The notes below the pieces were generated by a model that was not told the DNA's origin, did no database searches, and was given only the letters and a program-made list of their open reading frames with translations. The translations under genes were made by a program, and so were the position numbers. A stretch of 45,718 bases of DNA from Nitrospirota bacterium (lineage in GTDB: Bacteria; Nitrospirota; 9FT-COMBO-42-15; HDB-SIOI813): assembly GCA_020851375.1 (NCBI GenBank), contig JADZCV010000003.1:1-45718 (forward strand). Reading direction: 5' to 3'. Every line of letters begins with the position of its first letter. The first letter of the stretch is position 1. Below, piece by piece: positions 34,790-44,259 of the stretch.

Positions 34790-37000
34790 TCATTGCTTAT
34801 TGGTACTCTCGCGCTTGAGCACCTCTCTTGGCTTGCCTCCAATGGACGGCCCAACAAAACCATCCACCTCCATCATCTCAACAAGCCGCGCGGCACGGTT
34901 GAAGCCTATGCGCAAACGGCGCTGTATGAGCGATATTGAAGCCTGTCCCGACATCAGGACAATATCAAGGGCCTGCTGGTAGAACTCATCGTCTCTGTCT
35001 CCTTCGGAAACAGCCTCCTCTGAAACAGCTTCCTCAGGTTTGTAGCTATACTCAGGACTTGCCTGTGCCTTTGCATAATCAACCAGATTCTTTACCTCTG
35101 CCTCATATATAAACGCGCCATGCACCCTCATCAGCTTTGAAGTCCCGGGCTGAAGAAAGAGCATATCTCCCTTGTCCAGCAGGTCCTCCGCCCCAATGCC
35201 GTCAAGTATGGTCCTTGAATCCACCTTTGATGAGACCTTGAATGATATGCGTGCAGGGAAATTTGCCTTTATGACGCCTGTAATAACGTCCACTGACGGC
35301 CGTTGAGTCGCCAGTATCAGATGTATACCTGCCGCCCTTGCCATCTGGGCAAGTCTTGCAATAGAGTCTTCCACTTCACGCTGCGCCGTCATCATAAGGT
35401 CAGCAAGTTCGTCAACTATTACAACTATATATGGAAGAGTTTCCTCTTTATCAGGGAGCTTGTTATACCCGTCAATGTTTCTTACTCCCTTCTCTGCAAG
35501 GACGCGGTACCTCCTCTGCATCTCCTCAACAAGTCTCTGCAAAATCCATGACGCCTCCTTTGGCTGAGTAATTACAGGCGTGATGAGATGAGGTATACCC
35601 TCATAGATGGACAACTCCAGTATCTTTGGATCTATCATTACTATCTTTAGTTCAGATGGGGTGGCACTGTAGATAAGGCTGGATATCATACTGTTTAAGG
35701 CAACACTCTTGCCTGAGCCTGTTGCACCTGCGACCAGCAGATGCGGCATCCTTGTCATGTCAGCTACAACCGGATTGCCGGAGATATCCTTTCCGAGCGC
35801 CAGAGGCAGCCTCGACTTTAATGCCCGGAACTGCTCAGATGCAATTATCTCCTTAAGGAACACATCTTCCCTTAAATGGTTAGGCACCTCTATCCCCACT
35901 GTAGATTTGCCAGGGAGCGGTGCTACAATGCGCACACTCCCGGATTTGAGTGCAAGCGCAAGGTCATCAGATAGGTTCACGATCCTTGACAACTTGACAC
36001 CCGGCGCGGGTTCGAATTCATACATTGTTATCACCGGCCCCGGATTAACCTCTACGACCTGACCATCTATTCCGAAATCAAGAAGTTTTTTCTCAAGGAT
36101 ATTGGAATTCATAAGGAGGTCTTCTTTATTAATTTTAAGATCTGACTGAGGCGGGTCACTAAGTATTGACAACGGCGGCAGTTTATATGATCCATCAGGG
36201 GACGTGTTCGAGAACTCAAGATTTTCCTGCATAAGCACTGTCTCGCTGTCTCCGGCGCTATGACGATTGCGGTTTCTCTGCTGAATTACAGGCTCAGGAC
36301 GAAAAAGGTCCAGCTCCGGTTCCTCTGGATATTGCTCTTCTTCAGGGAGACCTTTATCTGAGGATAATACAGGTTTGCCCTCCAGAACCACCTTTTTTTT
36401 CCTGTCCCTGACTGATAATCTTCCCTTAAGCAATTGTAAAAAAAATCCCGCCCTTCTCAATATAGCTGACGACATATCCGCAGGAGAAATTCCTATCGCT
36501 ATTACTGCTGATATCACCACAAGTGTAAAGGCTATTACATGGGCACCGAATTTGGCACAACAACCTGTGAGTAGCGAGGCGATCAAATCACCTATAAGTC
36601 CTCCTGCAGGGATGCTCCCCTTGATAGAGAGAGAGAACCTGCCAAGGTTAAGGTGGAGGAACGTTGGAAGTGACAGGAACAGAAGGCAAAAACCTATGAC
36701 CCTTTCAATATGAGAAGCCTCTTCCCTCTTAAACTTCTTCCATCCTGCGAGAAAAAGGACAAATGGGACAAGGTATGCTGCACCGCCTGCAAGAGTAAAA
36801 AGGATATCAGAAAGGTATGAACCCAGCAGGCCGGCAAGATTTTTTACGTTATTACTGGTAGAAATAGAGTTAAATGAAGGATCATCAGGGCTGAATGATA
36901 TAAGGCTTGCAAAAATAATGAGACCCGCTGCAAAAAAGACAAGCCCCCAGATTTCACTAATCCATTTCTTTTGTTCCCGTTTTGCCTTTTTCTCAGCCAT
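34790..37000 (-). CDS. ftsK: FtsK/SpoIIIE-type DNA translocase
   Basis: The 736-residue protein moves chromosome ends through the division septum. It has four N-terminal membrane helices (about 17-185), a short linker, then the motor: Walker A in VAGATGSGKSVALNS (about 420-434), Walker B in VIVDELADLM (about 525-534), and a C-terminal winged-helix gamma domain (SLIQRRLRIGFNRAARLVE) that reads KOPS-like sites. The short linker gives the SpoIIIE-like size. It starts 5 bases after the RNase J gene stop. Confidence 0.95.
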   Translation of the reverse strand: MAEKKAKREQKKWISEIWGLVFFAAGLIIFASLISFSPDDPSFNSISTSNNVKNLAGLLGSYLSDILFTLAGGAAYLVPFVLFLAGWKKFKREEASHIERVIGFCLLFLSLPTFLHLNLGRFSLSIKGSIPAGGLIGDLIASLLTGCCAKFGAHVIAFTLVVISAVIAIGISPADMSSAILRRAGFFLQLLKGRLSVRDRKKKVVLEGKPVLSSDKGLPEEEQYPEEPELDLFRPEPVIQQRNRNRHSAGDSETVLMQENLEFSNTSPDGSYKLPPLSILSDPPQSDLKINKEDLLMNSNILEKKLLDFGIDGQVVEVNPGPVITMYEFEPAPGVKLSRIVNLSDDLALALKSGSVRIVAPLPGKSTVGIEVPNHLREDVFLKEIIASEQFRALKSRLPLALGKDISGNPVVADMTRMPHLLVAGATGSGKSVALNSMISSLIYSATPSELKIVMIDPKILELSIYEGIPHLITPVITQPKEASWILQRLVEEMQRRYRVLAEKGVRNIDGYNKLPDKEETLPYIVVIVDELADLMMTAQREVEDSIARLAQMARAAGIHLILATQRPSVDVITGVIKANFPARISFKVSSKVDSRTILDGIGAEDLLDKGDMLFLQPGTSKLMRVHGAFIYEAEVKNLVDYAKAQASPEYSYKPEEAVSEEAVSEGDRDDEFYQQALDIVLMSGQASISLIQRRLRIGFNRAARLVEMMEVDGFVGPSIGGKPREVLKRESTNKQ

Positions 37001-37005
37001 TGCCC

Positions 37006-38667
37006 CTACACCTCAATAATTATTGGTATAATCATCGGCCGCCTCTCCATCTTTTTCTTTATGTACCTCTTCAGCGCAGCGGTCACCCTGTCCTTTACTA
37101 CTATCCACTCCTGCTTTGACTCCTGCTCCATTTCACCAAGGAGCGTGATAACGACCTGCCGCAGTTCCTCAATTACTTCAGGATAATCCCCTTCATGGAT
37201 AAATCCACGGGTGATAATGTCCGGACCTGTAATAACTTTTGCAGAACTCTTTTCGATCCCTGTCATTACAATGATAATCCCATCCATCCCAAGGTGTTTA
37301 CGATCCCTGAGGACTATGCCGCCAACCTCGCCAATCCCCTTTCCATCCACAAACACCCGTCCTGATTCCACCTTCCCTGCTATTGATGCGCCATCCTTTG
37401 AGAAATGCGCCACATCCCCATCCTCAAGTATGAGTATATTCTCCCTGGGAATTCCAAGCCCCTCTGCCAGTCTTGCGTGATACACAAGGTGCCTGTACTC
37501 GCCATGTACAGGTATAAAATATTTTGGTTTCACCAGATTAAGCATCATCTTCTGCTCCTCCCTGCAGGCATGACCGGACACATGGATATCCGAGACCTGT
37601 TCATACAGGACATTGGCGCCGCGCCTGAAGAGGTGATTGATCACTCTGCCGATTGCCCTCTCATTTCCAGGGATGAACCTGGAGGATAGCAACACCATAT
37701 CACCTTCTTTTATCTTTATATGCTTATGATCATCCATCGCCATCCTGGAGAGTGAAGACATCGGCTCTCCCTGACTCCCTGTTGTCACAATCACAACCTT
37801 ATCATCCGGCAGTTCATTCAGATCATCCATAGATGCCTTGACATCAGGGGGATAGTGCAGGTATCCAAGCTCCTCTGCTATCCTCGTGTTGTTTATCACA
37901 CTCCTGCCGTTCAGAATTACCCTTCTGTCGTATTTCGCCGCTGCGTCAATAACCTGCTGTATCCTGTGAATGTTTGACGCAAACGTGGCCACGATAATCC
38001 TTTTCCTGGCAGAAGCAAATATCTCATTAAATGCAACGCCGACCTCACGCTCCGACAGACAATAACCTTCTCTCTCAGAGTTTGTGCTGTCTGAAAGGAG
38101 TACGAGTGTTCCCATATTTCCGTAATCAGCAAAACGATGGACATCCAGCAGCTGACCATCAACAGGTGTCTGATCAAATTTGAAGTCCCCTGTATGTACT
38201 ATACGGCCGGCAGGCGTTGTAATTCCGAAGCCTACCCCGTCCACTATGCTGTGGGTTATCCTGATGCCTTCAACTGAAAAACTTCCCGCATCAATAACCT
38301 CTCCAGGCCTGATAGGGATCAATTTGCTTTTCTCATCAAGATCATGTTCCTTCAGCTTTTCCGAGATAAGACCAATGGTGAGAGGTGTGCCATATACAGG
38401 GATATTCATCTCTCTAAGCAGGTATGGGATGGCGCCTATGTGATCTTCATGTCCATGGGTAATAAAAATGCCGCGGACATTTTCACGGTTTTCAGTCAGA
38501 TAAGAAAAATCAGGGATGACGACATCAACACCAAGCATCTCCTCTTCAGGAAACATTAGCCCGGCATCTACAGCTATTATGTCATCTCCATAACGGAAGA
38601 CGGTCATATTGAGACCGATTTCACCAAGACCGCCAAGAGGTATAATCAGGAGGGCCGCATCATCCAT
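37006..38667 (-). CDS. rnj: Ribonuclease J
   Basis: The 553-residue metallo-beta-lactamase/beta-CASP enzyme degrades and matures RNA. Motifs: THGHEDHIGAIPYL (HGHEDH at 71-76, two zinc ions), HTGDFKFDQTPVDG, LLSDSTNSEREG, and the C-terminal beta-CASP motifs including PVHGEYRHL. Length is typical. It heads rnj-ftsK-lolA-yajQ. Presence of RNase J in a diderm is common in several phyla but absent from E. coli, which helps exclude gammaproteobacteria. Confidence 0.94.
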   Translation of the reverse strand: MDDAALLIIPLGGLGEIGLNMTVFRYGDDIIAVDAGLMFPEEEMLGVDVVIPDFSYLTENRENVRGIFITHGHEDHIGAIPYLLREMNIPVYGTPLTIGLISEKLKEHDLDEKSKLIPIRPGEVIDAGSFSVEGIRITHSIVDGVGFGITTPAGRIVHTGDFKFDQTPVDGQLLDVHRFADYGNMGTLVLLSDSTNSEREGYCLSEREVGVAFNEIFASARKRIIVATFASNIHRIQQVIDAAAKYDRRVILNGRSVINNTRIAEELGYLHYPPDVKASMDDLNELPDDKVVIVTTGSQGEPMSSLSRMAMDDHKHIKIKEGDMVLLSSRFIPGNERAIGRVINHLFRRGANVLYEQVSDIHVSGHACREEQKMMLNLVKPKYFIPVHGEYRHLVYHARLAEGLGIPRENILILEDGDVAHFSKDGASIAGKVESGRVFVDGKGIGEVGGIVLRDRKHLGMDGIIIVMTGIEKSSAKVITGPDIITRGFIHEGDYPEVIEELRQVVITLLGEMEQESKQEWIVVKDRVTAALKRYIKKKMERRPMIIPIIIEV

Positions 38668-38820
38668 ATGCGGTTAATTTAACACTTTCCCATGCTAAAT
38701 TCAATGTCACATTAACAGAGTTGTCAGGAATGCCAGGAATCACCTGGCAAAGGACACGAAAATTGAAGTAAATACGGCAAATTACATCGCAATACCTGTG
38801 CCATATGCAGCGTTAACTCC

Positions 38821-39363
38821 CTATTCCTCCCACAGGTGCTTATCTACATATTGAGCCAATATCTCCTGCATCTTCTCAGGAGGTGGTTCCGGAAAGTAGA
38901 AATTTATTACAGCGTGAGCTATTTCATGCGCCAGTATTCCTGCACTTATATTTTCCGTTGAAATATAAATCGTCCGGCTTTTGTGTGAATAAAAGGCGAT
39001 TGGGATCCTCCCAAAAGCACCGAGGGTGGCCATGCGGGTGTAGGCGCTGTCAATCTCTTTTTGATTTTGATAGACATTGATATTAAAATGCAGGTCAAAT
39101 GGATGCATATCGAGCAATCCGCTTACCCTGTCCACAATAGAATCTACCTTATTCCCTGTTTCTGAGGGATTCTTCCTGGCAGTGTCATCAAAGAGTGAAA
39201 TACCCTTTCTTATACCTTTTGTGAACCTATCAATGTCTTTTTCATTGGTATAACAGAGTGTTGCATATTTTGTATTAAGGCTTTTGGACCAGCCATCACA
39301 GGCAAGTACGGAACGTGGGAATATAAAAACAAATATGGTGACAAGGCAGGATAGCGTAACCAT
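38821..39363 (-). CDS. Exported putative zincin metallopeptidase
   Basis: The 180-residue protein starts with a signal sequence (MVTLSCLVTIFVFIFPRSVL, ending near ACD) and carries HEIAH (146-150), a zinc-binding HExxH, with a possible third ligand in QEILAQYVDKH. A preceding TIYISTENISAGILA strand fits the zincin/gluzincin edge strand. It is small, so it may be a minimal periplasmic protease or a pseudoenzyme. It ends the pdxA-to-zincin gene run, 19 bases after the HAMP protein. No family name can be assigned with confidence. Confidence 0.65.
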   Translation of the reverse strand: MVTLSCLVTIFVFIFPRSVLACDGWSKSLNTKYATLCYTNEKDIDRFTKGIRKGISLFDDTARKNPSETGNKVDSIVDRVSGLLDMHPFDLHFNINVYQNQKEIDSAYTRMATLGAFGRIPIAFYSHKSRTIYISTENISAGILAHEIAHAVINFYFPEPPPEKMQEILAQYVDKHLWEE

Positions 39364-39382
39364 GGAAAAGAACAGACAGGGA

Positions 39383-39997
39383 TTACCGGTTTTCCGAGGT
39401 CTTGAAATAGGTTACAACCTCCTCTAAAGCCTGAACATTTTCTGATACTTCTCTCAACAGGTTTTCCAGGTCTTTATTGTCTGCCGGTCCGGAGGATGGT
39501 GCTGAGGCCTTAATTTCCCGCAAAAGTCCGGACAACTCATGAGTCCTCAATTTTATTTCACCAATCCTGTTATTCATAGTGGTTGTTAACCCCGTAATAC
39601 TTGCGGATAACTCTGATAATTGATCATTATCCCTAAGATTAAAACTCTGAGTCAGGTCACCGCCTTCCATCTCATTCAGGACCTTTTCAAACCGGTACAA
39701 CGGACCAGCTATCCTGTGTGACATATAAACAAGTACTGCTATGCCAATAATAGCTGTAACAATAATGATGATGAGGTTTGACACTAACAGTGTCGGGAGG
39801 AAGAATTCTGACGTCCTTGCAATCCTGAAGTCAGAGCCTATGAAACCCGTAGTTAGCGTGCCCCTCGAGAGGTAGGTGAAAAGGCCAACTGCAAGTAAGG
39901 ATTCAATTACAATAATTATCAGGAACTTGATGGTGAAACCAACCTGAAAATCCCTGTTAATCAGATAGTTGCGCCGCCTGAATATTGGTCTGTTCAT
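39383..39997 (-). CDS. HAMP-domain membrane protein without output domain
   Basis: The 204-residue protein has two membrane helices (about 22-44 and 68-90) flanking a short periplasmic loop, then a HAMP domain (HRIAGPLYRFEKVLNEMEGG, then DLTQSFNLRDNDQLSELS), and a C-terminal coiled-coil region (to 200). There is no kinase, cyclase or chemotaxis signalling domain. It may transmit periplasmic state to a partner, or serve as a structural part. It overlaps the SurA-like gene by ATGA and lies before the zincin. Confidence 0.75.
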   Translation of the reverse strand: MNRPIFRRRNYLINRDFQVGFTIKFLIIIVIESLLAVGLFTYLSRGTLTTGFIGSDFRIARTSEFFLPTLLVSNLIIIIVTAIIGIAVLVYMSHRIAGPLYRFEKVLNEMEGGDLTQSFNLRDNDQLSELSASITGLTTTMNNRIGEIKLRTHELSGLLREIKASAPSSGPADNKDLENLLREVSENVQALEEVVTYFKTSENR

Positions 39998-40560
39998 TTG
40001 TAACTCTCAGATAACTTTTTCATATCAATATTAATCGTTGCTGTCTTTCTAATCTCCTTCAACCATTCATCCATGGCCGTTTGTCTTTTCTGCTCAAGCA
40101 GCGCCAGCCTTATCTCATCATAAATGTCTTTCAATGGATATCCGGGAACAGGTTTAATCTCTTTATAGCGGGCAAGGATATCATCTTCTGTAACAATAAG
40201 TCTCCCGCTCCATTCCCTGCCCTTTGCATCTATCAGCTCCCTGATAAGCGTCTGTTCCCAGAACCGCTTAATAGTTTCAAGGAATCTTTCGTCTTCTGCA
40301 AGCCCCATCTTCATCGCTTCCTGAATCATGAGTTGTTTGTCAATAAACATATTGAGATGTTCTTCCACAGAGACAGCGGTCAATTTAAAGTCAGGATTTC
40401 TGTTCGCATAAATTGCAAGCTCCCTTTGAAACTCATGCAATGAAACCGGGGCGCCGTTTACAATAGCAACAGCGTCTTTATCCTGTTTCTGTTTTGCCGC
40501 CCCGCATGATGTAAAAACAGGAATTATCAGGATAGAAAGGACAATCAGAAGTACCCGCAT
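39994..40560 (-). CDS. SurA-N-like periplasmic lipoprotein
   Basis: The 188-residue product has a lipoprotein-type signal (MRVLLIVLSILIIPVFTSCG, lipid Cys at 19) and a SurA N-terminal-like chaperone region: VAIVNGAPVSLHEFQREL, then VEEHLNMFIDKQLMIQEAMK and ILARYKEI. No parvulin PPIase domain is present. It probably helps outer-membrane protein folding together with the Skp-like protein encoded just upstream. I use the ATG at 40560 with AGGA upstream; the frame extends to 40608 inside skp. It overlaps the HAMP gene by ATGA. Confidence 0.78.
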   Translation of the reverse strand: MRVLLIVLSILIIPVFTSCGAAKQKQDKDAVAIVNGAPVSLHEFQRELAIYANRNPDFKLTAVSVEEHLNMFIDKQLMIQEAMKMGLAEDERFLETIKRFWEQTLIRELIDAKGREWSGRLIVTEDDILARYKEIKPVPGYPLKDIYDEIRLALLEQKRQTAMDEWLKEIRKTATINIDMKKLSESYK

Positions 40561-40573
40561 CCTCTTCACGTCC

Positions 40574-41107
40574 TTATTTCTTTGCCTTCTGCTTGTCATA
40601 ATTTTCAATAACCCTGCCGGTCAGGTCTATTGTATTAGGCATGTAGAGTACACTGGCGTCCTTTTCAAGGATAAGTGTGTACTTTCCCTCGTCTCCGAGT
40701 TTTGATATGACCTCACGAATTTCACCGATCATTTTAACCGTAATCGCCTTGTCCATTTCTCTCAGCGTAGACTCCGTCTCATCCCTGAGCCGTCTCAGAT
40801 CCCTCGCATCTTTCTGAAAATTATCTTCCTTCTCCTTTTTCGCCGAATCTGATATTCCACCTTTATCTATTTCTGAACGAAGTTTCTTCAACATTTCTTC
40901 TTTCTCAGTAAGGGCCTTCTTTTTCGCTGTCATTTCACCTTCAAACAAACCCCTGGCCTCTTTTCCACCCGTTGATTGAATAATTACCTTCTGAAGATCC
41001 ACAACACCTATCTTTACTGCATCAACCTTGTCTGCAGCATTCAGCGGATTCGAAAGTATCATAGCTGCTATCAACACTGATGCAAAAACCAGAACAACCT
41101 TCTTCAT
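40574..41107 (-). CDS. skp: OmpH/Skp-like periplasmic chaperone
   Basis: The 177-residue protein has a signal peptide (1-24, ending NAA-DK), IGVVDLQKVIIQSTGGKEAR, a long charged coiled coil (about 60-130) and the closing strand YTLILEKDASVLYMPN typical of OmpH/Skp. Skp trimers hold unfolded outer-membrane proteins. It follows rsmA by 40 bases and precedes the SurA-like lipoprotein, giving a small envelope-folding set. Confidence 0.87.
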   Translation of the reverse strand: MKKVVLVFASVLIAAMILSNPLNAADKVDAVKIGVVDLQKVIIQSTGGKEARGLFEGEMTAKKKALTEKEEMLKKLRSEIDKGGISDSAKKEKEDNFQKDARDLRRLRDETESTLREMDKAITVKMIGEIREVISKLGDEGKYTLILEKDASVLYMPNTIDLTGRVIENYDKQKAKK

Positions 41108-41147
41108 AAATATCCCCCTTTGGTTACTTTGAAATATTTCGACTGTT

Positions 41148-42014
41148 TTAAAATTTCATCCTCTTATGCTCTGACATCATAAAATCCATAAGCGTATCGG
41201 CAATCTTTGCCCATTCCTCCATACTGACATCCTCAGGGCGCCTGTTCTGGTCTATCTCTGCGGCATTAAGGACATTCTTTATAATTTCCTTGCTGTGGCC
41301 TGACAAAGAGAGCGAATTGAGCAATGTCTTTCTTCTGTAATAAAAGGCTGATTTAATAAGCCCCCAGAACAACCCTTCGTTTCTTACATCTACTGCTACC
41401 CTTTCCCTTGGTACAATTTTCAAAACTGACGAGTCAACCTTTGGTTCAGGATAAAACATCTTCCGTGACACATTAAATGCTATCTCAGGAAGTGCATAAA
41501 ACTGAACGGCTATGGATAATATCCCGTAGTCTTTACTGCCCGGCGATGCAACAACACGTTCGGCAACCTCTTTCTGGAGCATAATCGTCATTGAATCAAC
41601 CATATCTCGCAGTTCTATAAGGCGGAAGAGGATAGGAGTGGACATATAGTAGGGGAGATTTGCCACCACCTTGAATCTTGTACCGATCTGATGATAGTGA
41701 AATTGGAGCGCATCCGCCTCTACTATCGTAAGGTTTGGATAAGAGGCAGCACGTTCATTAAGATTTCCGATCATCGAGCTGTCTATCTCTATGGCAATGA
41801 CCTCGGACGCCAAATCTGCCATCCTGAATGTCAGAGCGCCCCTGCCAGGCCCAATCTCAACAACCACATCTTCCCTGTGAATGTCCGCAGTCTCTATTAT
41901 TTTTGATATGATTTCAGGATCCTGAAGAAAGTGCTGTCCAAGATGCTTCTTCGGACGCCCCGGCCGTTCCTGCTTTTTATTTAGATTGTTGCCGCTGTCG
42001 CCATCTTTATGCAT
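41148..42014 (-). CDS. rsmA: 16S rRNA dimethyladenosine transferase
   Basis: The 288-residue protein dimethylates two adjacent adenines in helix 45 of 16S rRNA. Motifs: KKHLGQHFLQDPEII, VVEIGPGRGALTFRM (SAM motif I), the AIEIDSSM acidic loop and NLPYYMSTPILFRL (motif IV NLPY). Length is slightly above the usual 270 due to a basic N-terminal tail. It overlaps pdxA by 8 bases; pdxA-rsmA is a classic pair. Confidence 0.95.
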   Translation of the reverse strand: MHKDGDSGNNLNKKQERPGRPKKHLGQHFLQDPEIISKIIETADIHREDVVVEIGPGRGALTFRMADLASEVIAIEIDSSMIGNLNERAASYPNLTIVEADALQFHYHQIGTRFKVVANLPYYMSTPILFRLIELRDMVDSMTIMLQKEVAERVVASPGSKDYGILSIAVQFYALPEIAFNVSRKMFYPEPKVDSSVLKIVPRERVAVDVRNEGLFWGLIKSAFYYRRKTLLNSLSLSGHSKEIIKNVLNAAEIDQNRRPEDVSMEEWAKIADTLMDFMMSEHKRMKF

Positions 42015-43014
42015 GAGTAAATCCCACCATTTCTACGGCCATCTTTAACGCCTCAATCAGACTCCCCGGATCCGCACAGTCTTTGCCGGCTATGTCATAT
42101 GCCGTTCCGTGGTCTACAGAAGTCCTGATAAAGGGCAGGCCAACTGTTACATTGACAGCCTTCCCAAAGGCAAGAAGTTTTAACGGTATCAGCCCCTGGT
42201 CATGATACATGGCTACGACTATATCGTAGTAGCGCTCTTTTGCCTTATGGAACAGGGTATCTGCTGGGAGCGGGTCGCTCACATCCAGCCCTTCCCCGCG
42301 CGCCTCAATAATCGCAGGCATGATCACATCCCATTCCTCCGTGCCAAAAAGTCTCCCTTCCCCTGCATGCGGATTAAGCGCCGCTACTGCAATCCTCGGG
42401 GCCTTTGTCTGGAAATATCCCATAGCCTTATGGGCAAGACGGATGGTTCTAAGCACTTTGTCTTTTTTTATGTGCCTGAATACCTCTTTTAATGCCATGT
42501 GTGTCGTAACGAGTATAACACGCAAGCCCCCGCCAACCATCATCAGACCAAAATCTTTTGTACCGGCCAGTTCAGCAAAGAGTTCAGTATGTCCGGGGTA
42601 TTGAAAACCTGCCGCATTGATGATCTCCTTATTTATCGGGGCCGTGGTAATCGCATCTATATTTTTTGAGAGCGCAAGCTCTGCGGCCTTTTTTATGTAC
42701 GCGACAGCAGCAGAACCACAGGTCTTGCCAGGCACACCATACTTTAGTTCCTTTACGTCAACATTGTTCAGATCAACAACTTCAACCTTACCGCTGCCTG
42801 CCGGAGGCGATGCAATCTTTTCAACCTTCTTTATCTCTCCCCTGAGCCTGCACTTCTTTAAGATATTCCTTATGACCTCTGCATCCCCTATCACAACAGG
42901 ACGGCATATCTTGCTGATGTCATACTCGAGGATAGCCTTTACAATAATCTCCGGTCCTATGCCGGCCGGGTCTCCCATTGTTATTCCTATTACAGGCCTC
43001 TTTGCAGTACTCAT
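42007..43014 (-). CDS. pdxA: 4-hydroxythreonine-4-phosphate dehydrogenase
   Basis: The 335-residue enzyme oxidises 4-phosphohydroxy-L-threonine in the DXP-dependent route to pyridoxal phosphate. It has ITMGDPAGIGPEIIVKA, TTAPINKEIINAAG, PGHTELFAELAG with a zinc-ligand His, LNPHAGEGRLFG and MYHDQGLIPLKLL. I start at 43014 (MSTAKRP) rather than the upstream 43056. PLP made here serves GcvPAB and HemL in the same window, though no direct link is implied. It heads the gene run down to the zincin. Confidence 0.94.
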   Translation of the reverse strand: MSTAKRPVIGITMGDPAGIGPEIIVKAILEYDISKICRPVVIGDAEVIRNILKKCRLRGEIKKVEKIASPPAGSGKVEVVDLNNVDVKELKYGVPGKTCGSAAVAYIKKAAELALSKNIDAITTAPINKEIINAAGFQYPGHTELFAELAGTKDFGLMMVGGGLRVILVTTHMALKEVFRHIKKDKVLRTIRLAHKAMGYFQTKAPRIAVAALNPHAGEGRLFGTEEWDVIMPAIIEARGEGLDVSDPLPADTLFHKAKERYYDIVVAMYHDQGLIPLKLLAFGKAVNVTVGLPFIRTSVDHGTAYDIAGKDCADPGSLIEALKMAVEMVGFTHA

Positions 43015-43121
43015 GCGCACCACCCCCTTCACCTGAAAATCCCCGTTATTAACCACAAAGACACAAAGGGCACAAAGAATTATATTTTATATACACCATC
43101 CAAAAATGCTCCTATGTACCC

Positions 43122-43216
43122 GTCATTCCCACGGAACCTGTCCCCGCAGGATTTAAGCGGGGAGTGGGAATCCAGAATCAGGCCCCGTTCTGGATTCCCG
43201 CTTACGCGGGAATGAC
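43122..43216. repeat. Palindromic GTCATTCC-type repeat
   Basis: It starts GTCATTCCCACGGAACCTGT and ends CGCTTACGCGGGAATGAC, with a CCCCGCAGGATTTAAGCGGG inner hairpin shared with the 13.9-kb copy. It lies between pdxA and the CDF gene. CACAAAGACACAAAGGGCAC at about 43056-43075 is a further common repeat motif. Confidence 0.85.
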
Positions 43217-43244
43217 GTTAACTACACAGTAAATGACTTTGTGT

Positions 43245-44129
43245 TTAACTTTCATTTGCACTGCCTACCATCCTGCCTTCCGGCTCGAGATGCACCACAA
43301 CTTCCGTTACCTCAGCAAACTCTTTTTTGATCCTTCCTTCAACCTTATGTGCCAGCTCATGTGCTTCTGATATGCCCATATCAGGTGCCACATGAAGCCT
43401 CAAATCAACGAATACATCTGTCTGGGTACCACGCGACCTTACATCATGGCATTCTGTCACACCATCAACGCCAAGGGCAACATCTCTTATGTGCTCCGGA
43501 TTTATCCTGGAGTAATCACTCAATACCTTTGCAGACTCGAACAGTATTTGGTAGCCCGTCCTGCCGATCAGTATGGCAATGATGAAGGCCGCTATAGGGT
43601 CTATAACAGGCAGGCCGGCATACACAGCAGCAAGACTGATCAAAACAGCCGCAGAGGCAAAGATATCACTCCTTGTGTGCATAGCATCCGCTATTAGTAT
43701 ATCACTTTTCAGCTCCCTGCCCCTTGATCGCTCCCATGTCATTACAAAAATATTGATACCTGTTGTAGCCAGGATAACGAGGAAGCTGAAGCCTGTGACA
43801 TGGGGTACTGCTGAATCCGTAAACCTTAACCAGGCATCCCGTAATACATGATAGCACGTAAGGAACAGGAGGATAGATATGCCAAGTGACGCCAGCGTCT
43901 CGTACTTCTTGTGTCCATAGGGGTGGTCCTTGTCAGGGGGGTTGTAGGCAAGCCATATACCCACAAGTCCGACAACGTTTGACGTCCCGTCAAAGAACGA
44001 ATGATAGCCGTCCGCAACCATACTAAGGGATTCCGACATCTGACCATAAACCAGTTTGGCAAGGGCTGCTATCATGTTGAGGAGGAGCGTGTAAGTGAGG
44101 ACTTTTCTTACAGAAACATAAGAATTCAT
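43245..44129 (-). CDS. Cation diffusion facilitator metal exporter
   Basis: The 294-residue protein has six predicted helices and the CDF zinc site: D40, H43 and D47 in ADGYHSFFDG (helix 2) and ADAMHTRSDIFAS (helix 5), plus HPYGHKKYE and a C-terminal cytoplasmic domain with VVHLEPEG. It exports divalent cations (Zn, Fe or Mn) in exchange for protons. The H-x3-D in helix 2 is unlike the D-x3-D of FieF and may alter selectivity. No regulator is adjacent. Confidence 0.9.
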   Translation of the reverse strand: MNSYVSVRKVLTYTLLLNMIAALAKLVYGQMSESLSMVADGYHSFFDGTSNVVGLVGIWLAYNPPDKDHPYGHKKYETLASLGISILLFLTCYHVLRDAWLRFTDSAVPHVTGFSFLVILATTGINIFVMTWERSRGRELKSDILIADAMHTRSDIFASAAVLISLAAVYAGLPVIDPIAAFIIAILIGRTGYQILFESAKVLSDYSRINPEHIRDVALGVDGVTECHDVRSRGTQTDVFVDLRLHVAPDMGISEAHELAHKVEGRIKKEFAEVTEVVVHLEPEGRMVGSANES

Positions 44130-44259
44130 CGGTGTTATTATAGTCTACAGAAGGGGGAAAGGCAACAGATATCCCCCCTGCAAGATAATGTATCATAGCT
44201 TGTCTCAGGGATGGGATGGGGTACGCTATCGAGCTGTCTGATAAGGACATCTCTTGTTA

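Noticed and set aside
44023-44250. Minus-strand ORF upstream of the CDF gene
   Set aside because: It overlaps the CDF coding start in another frame and has no conserved motif.
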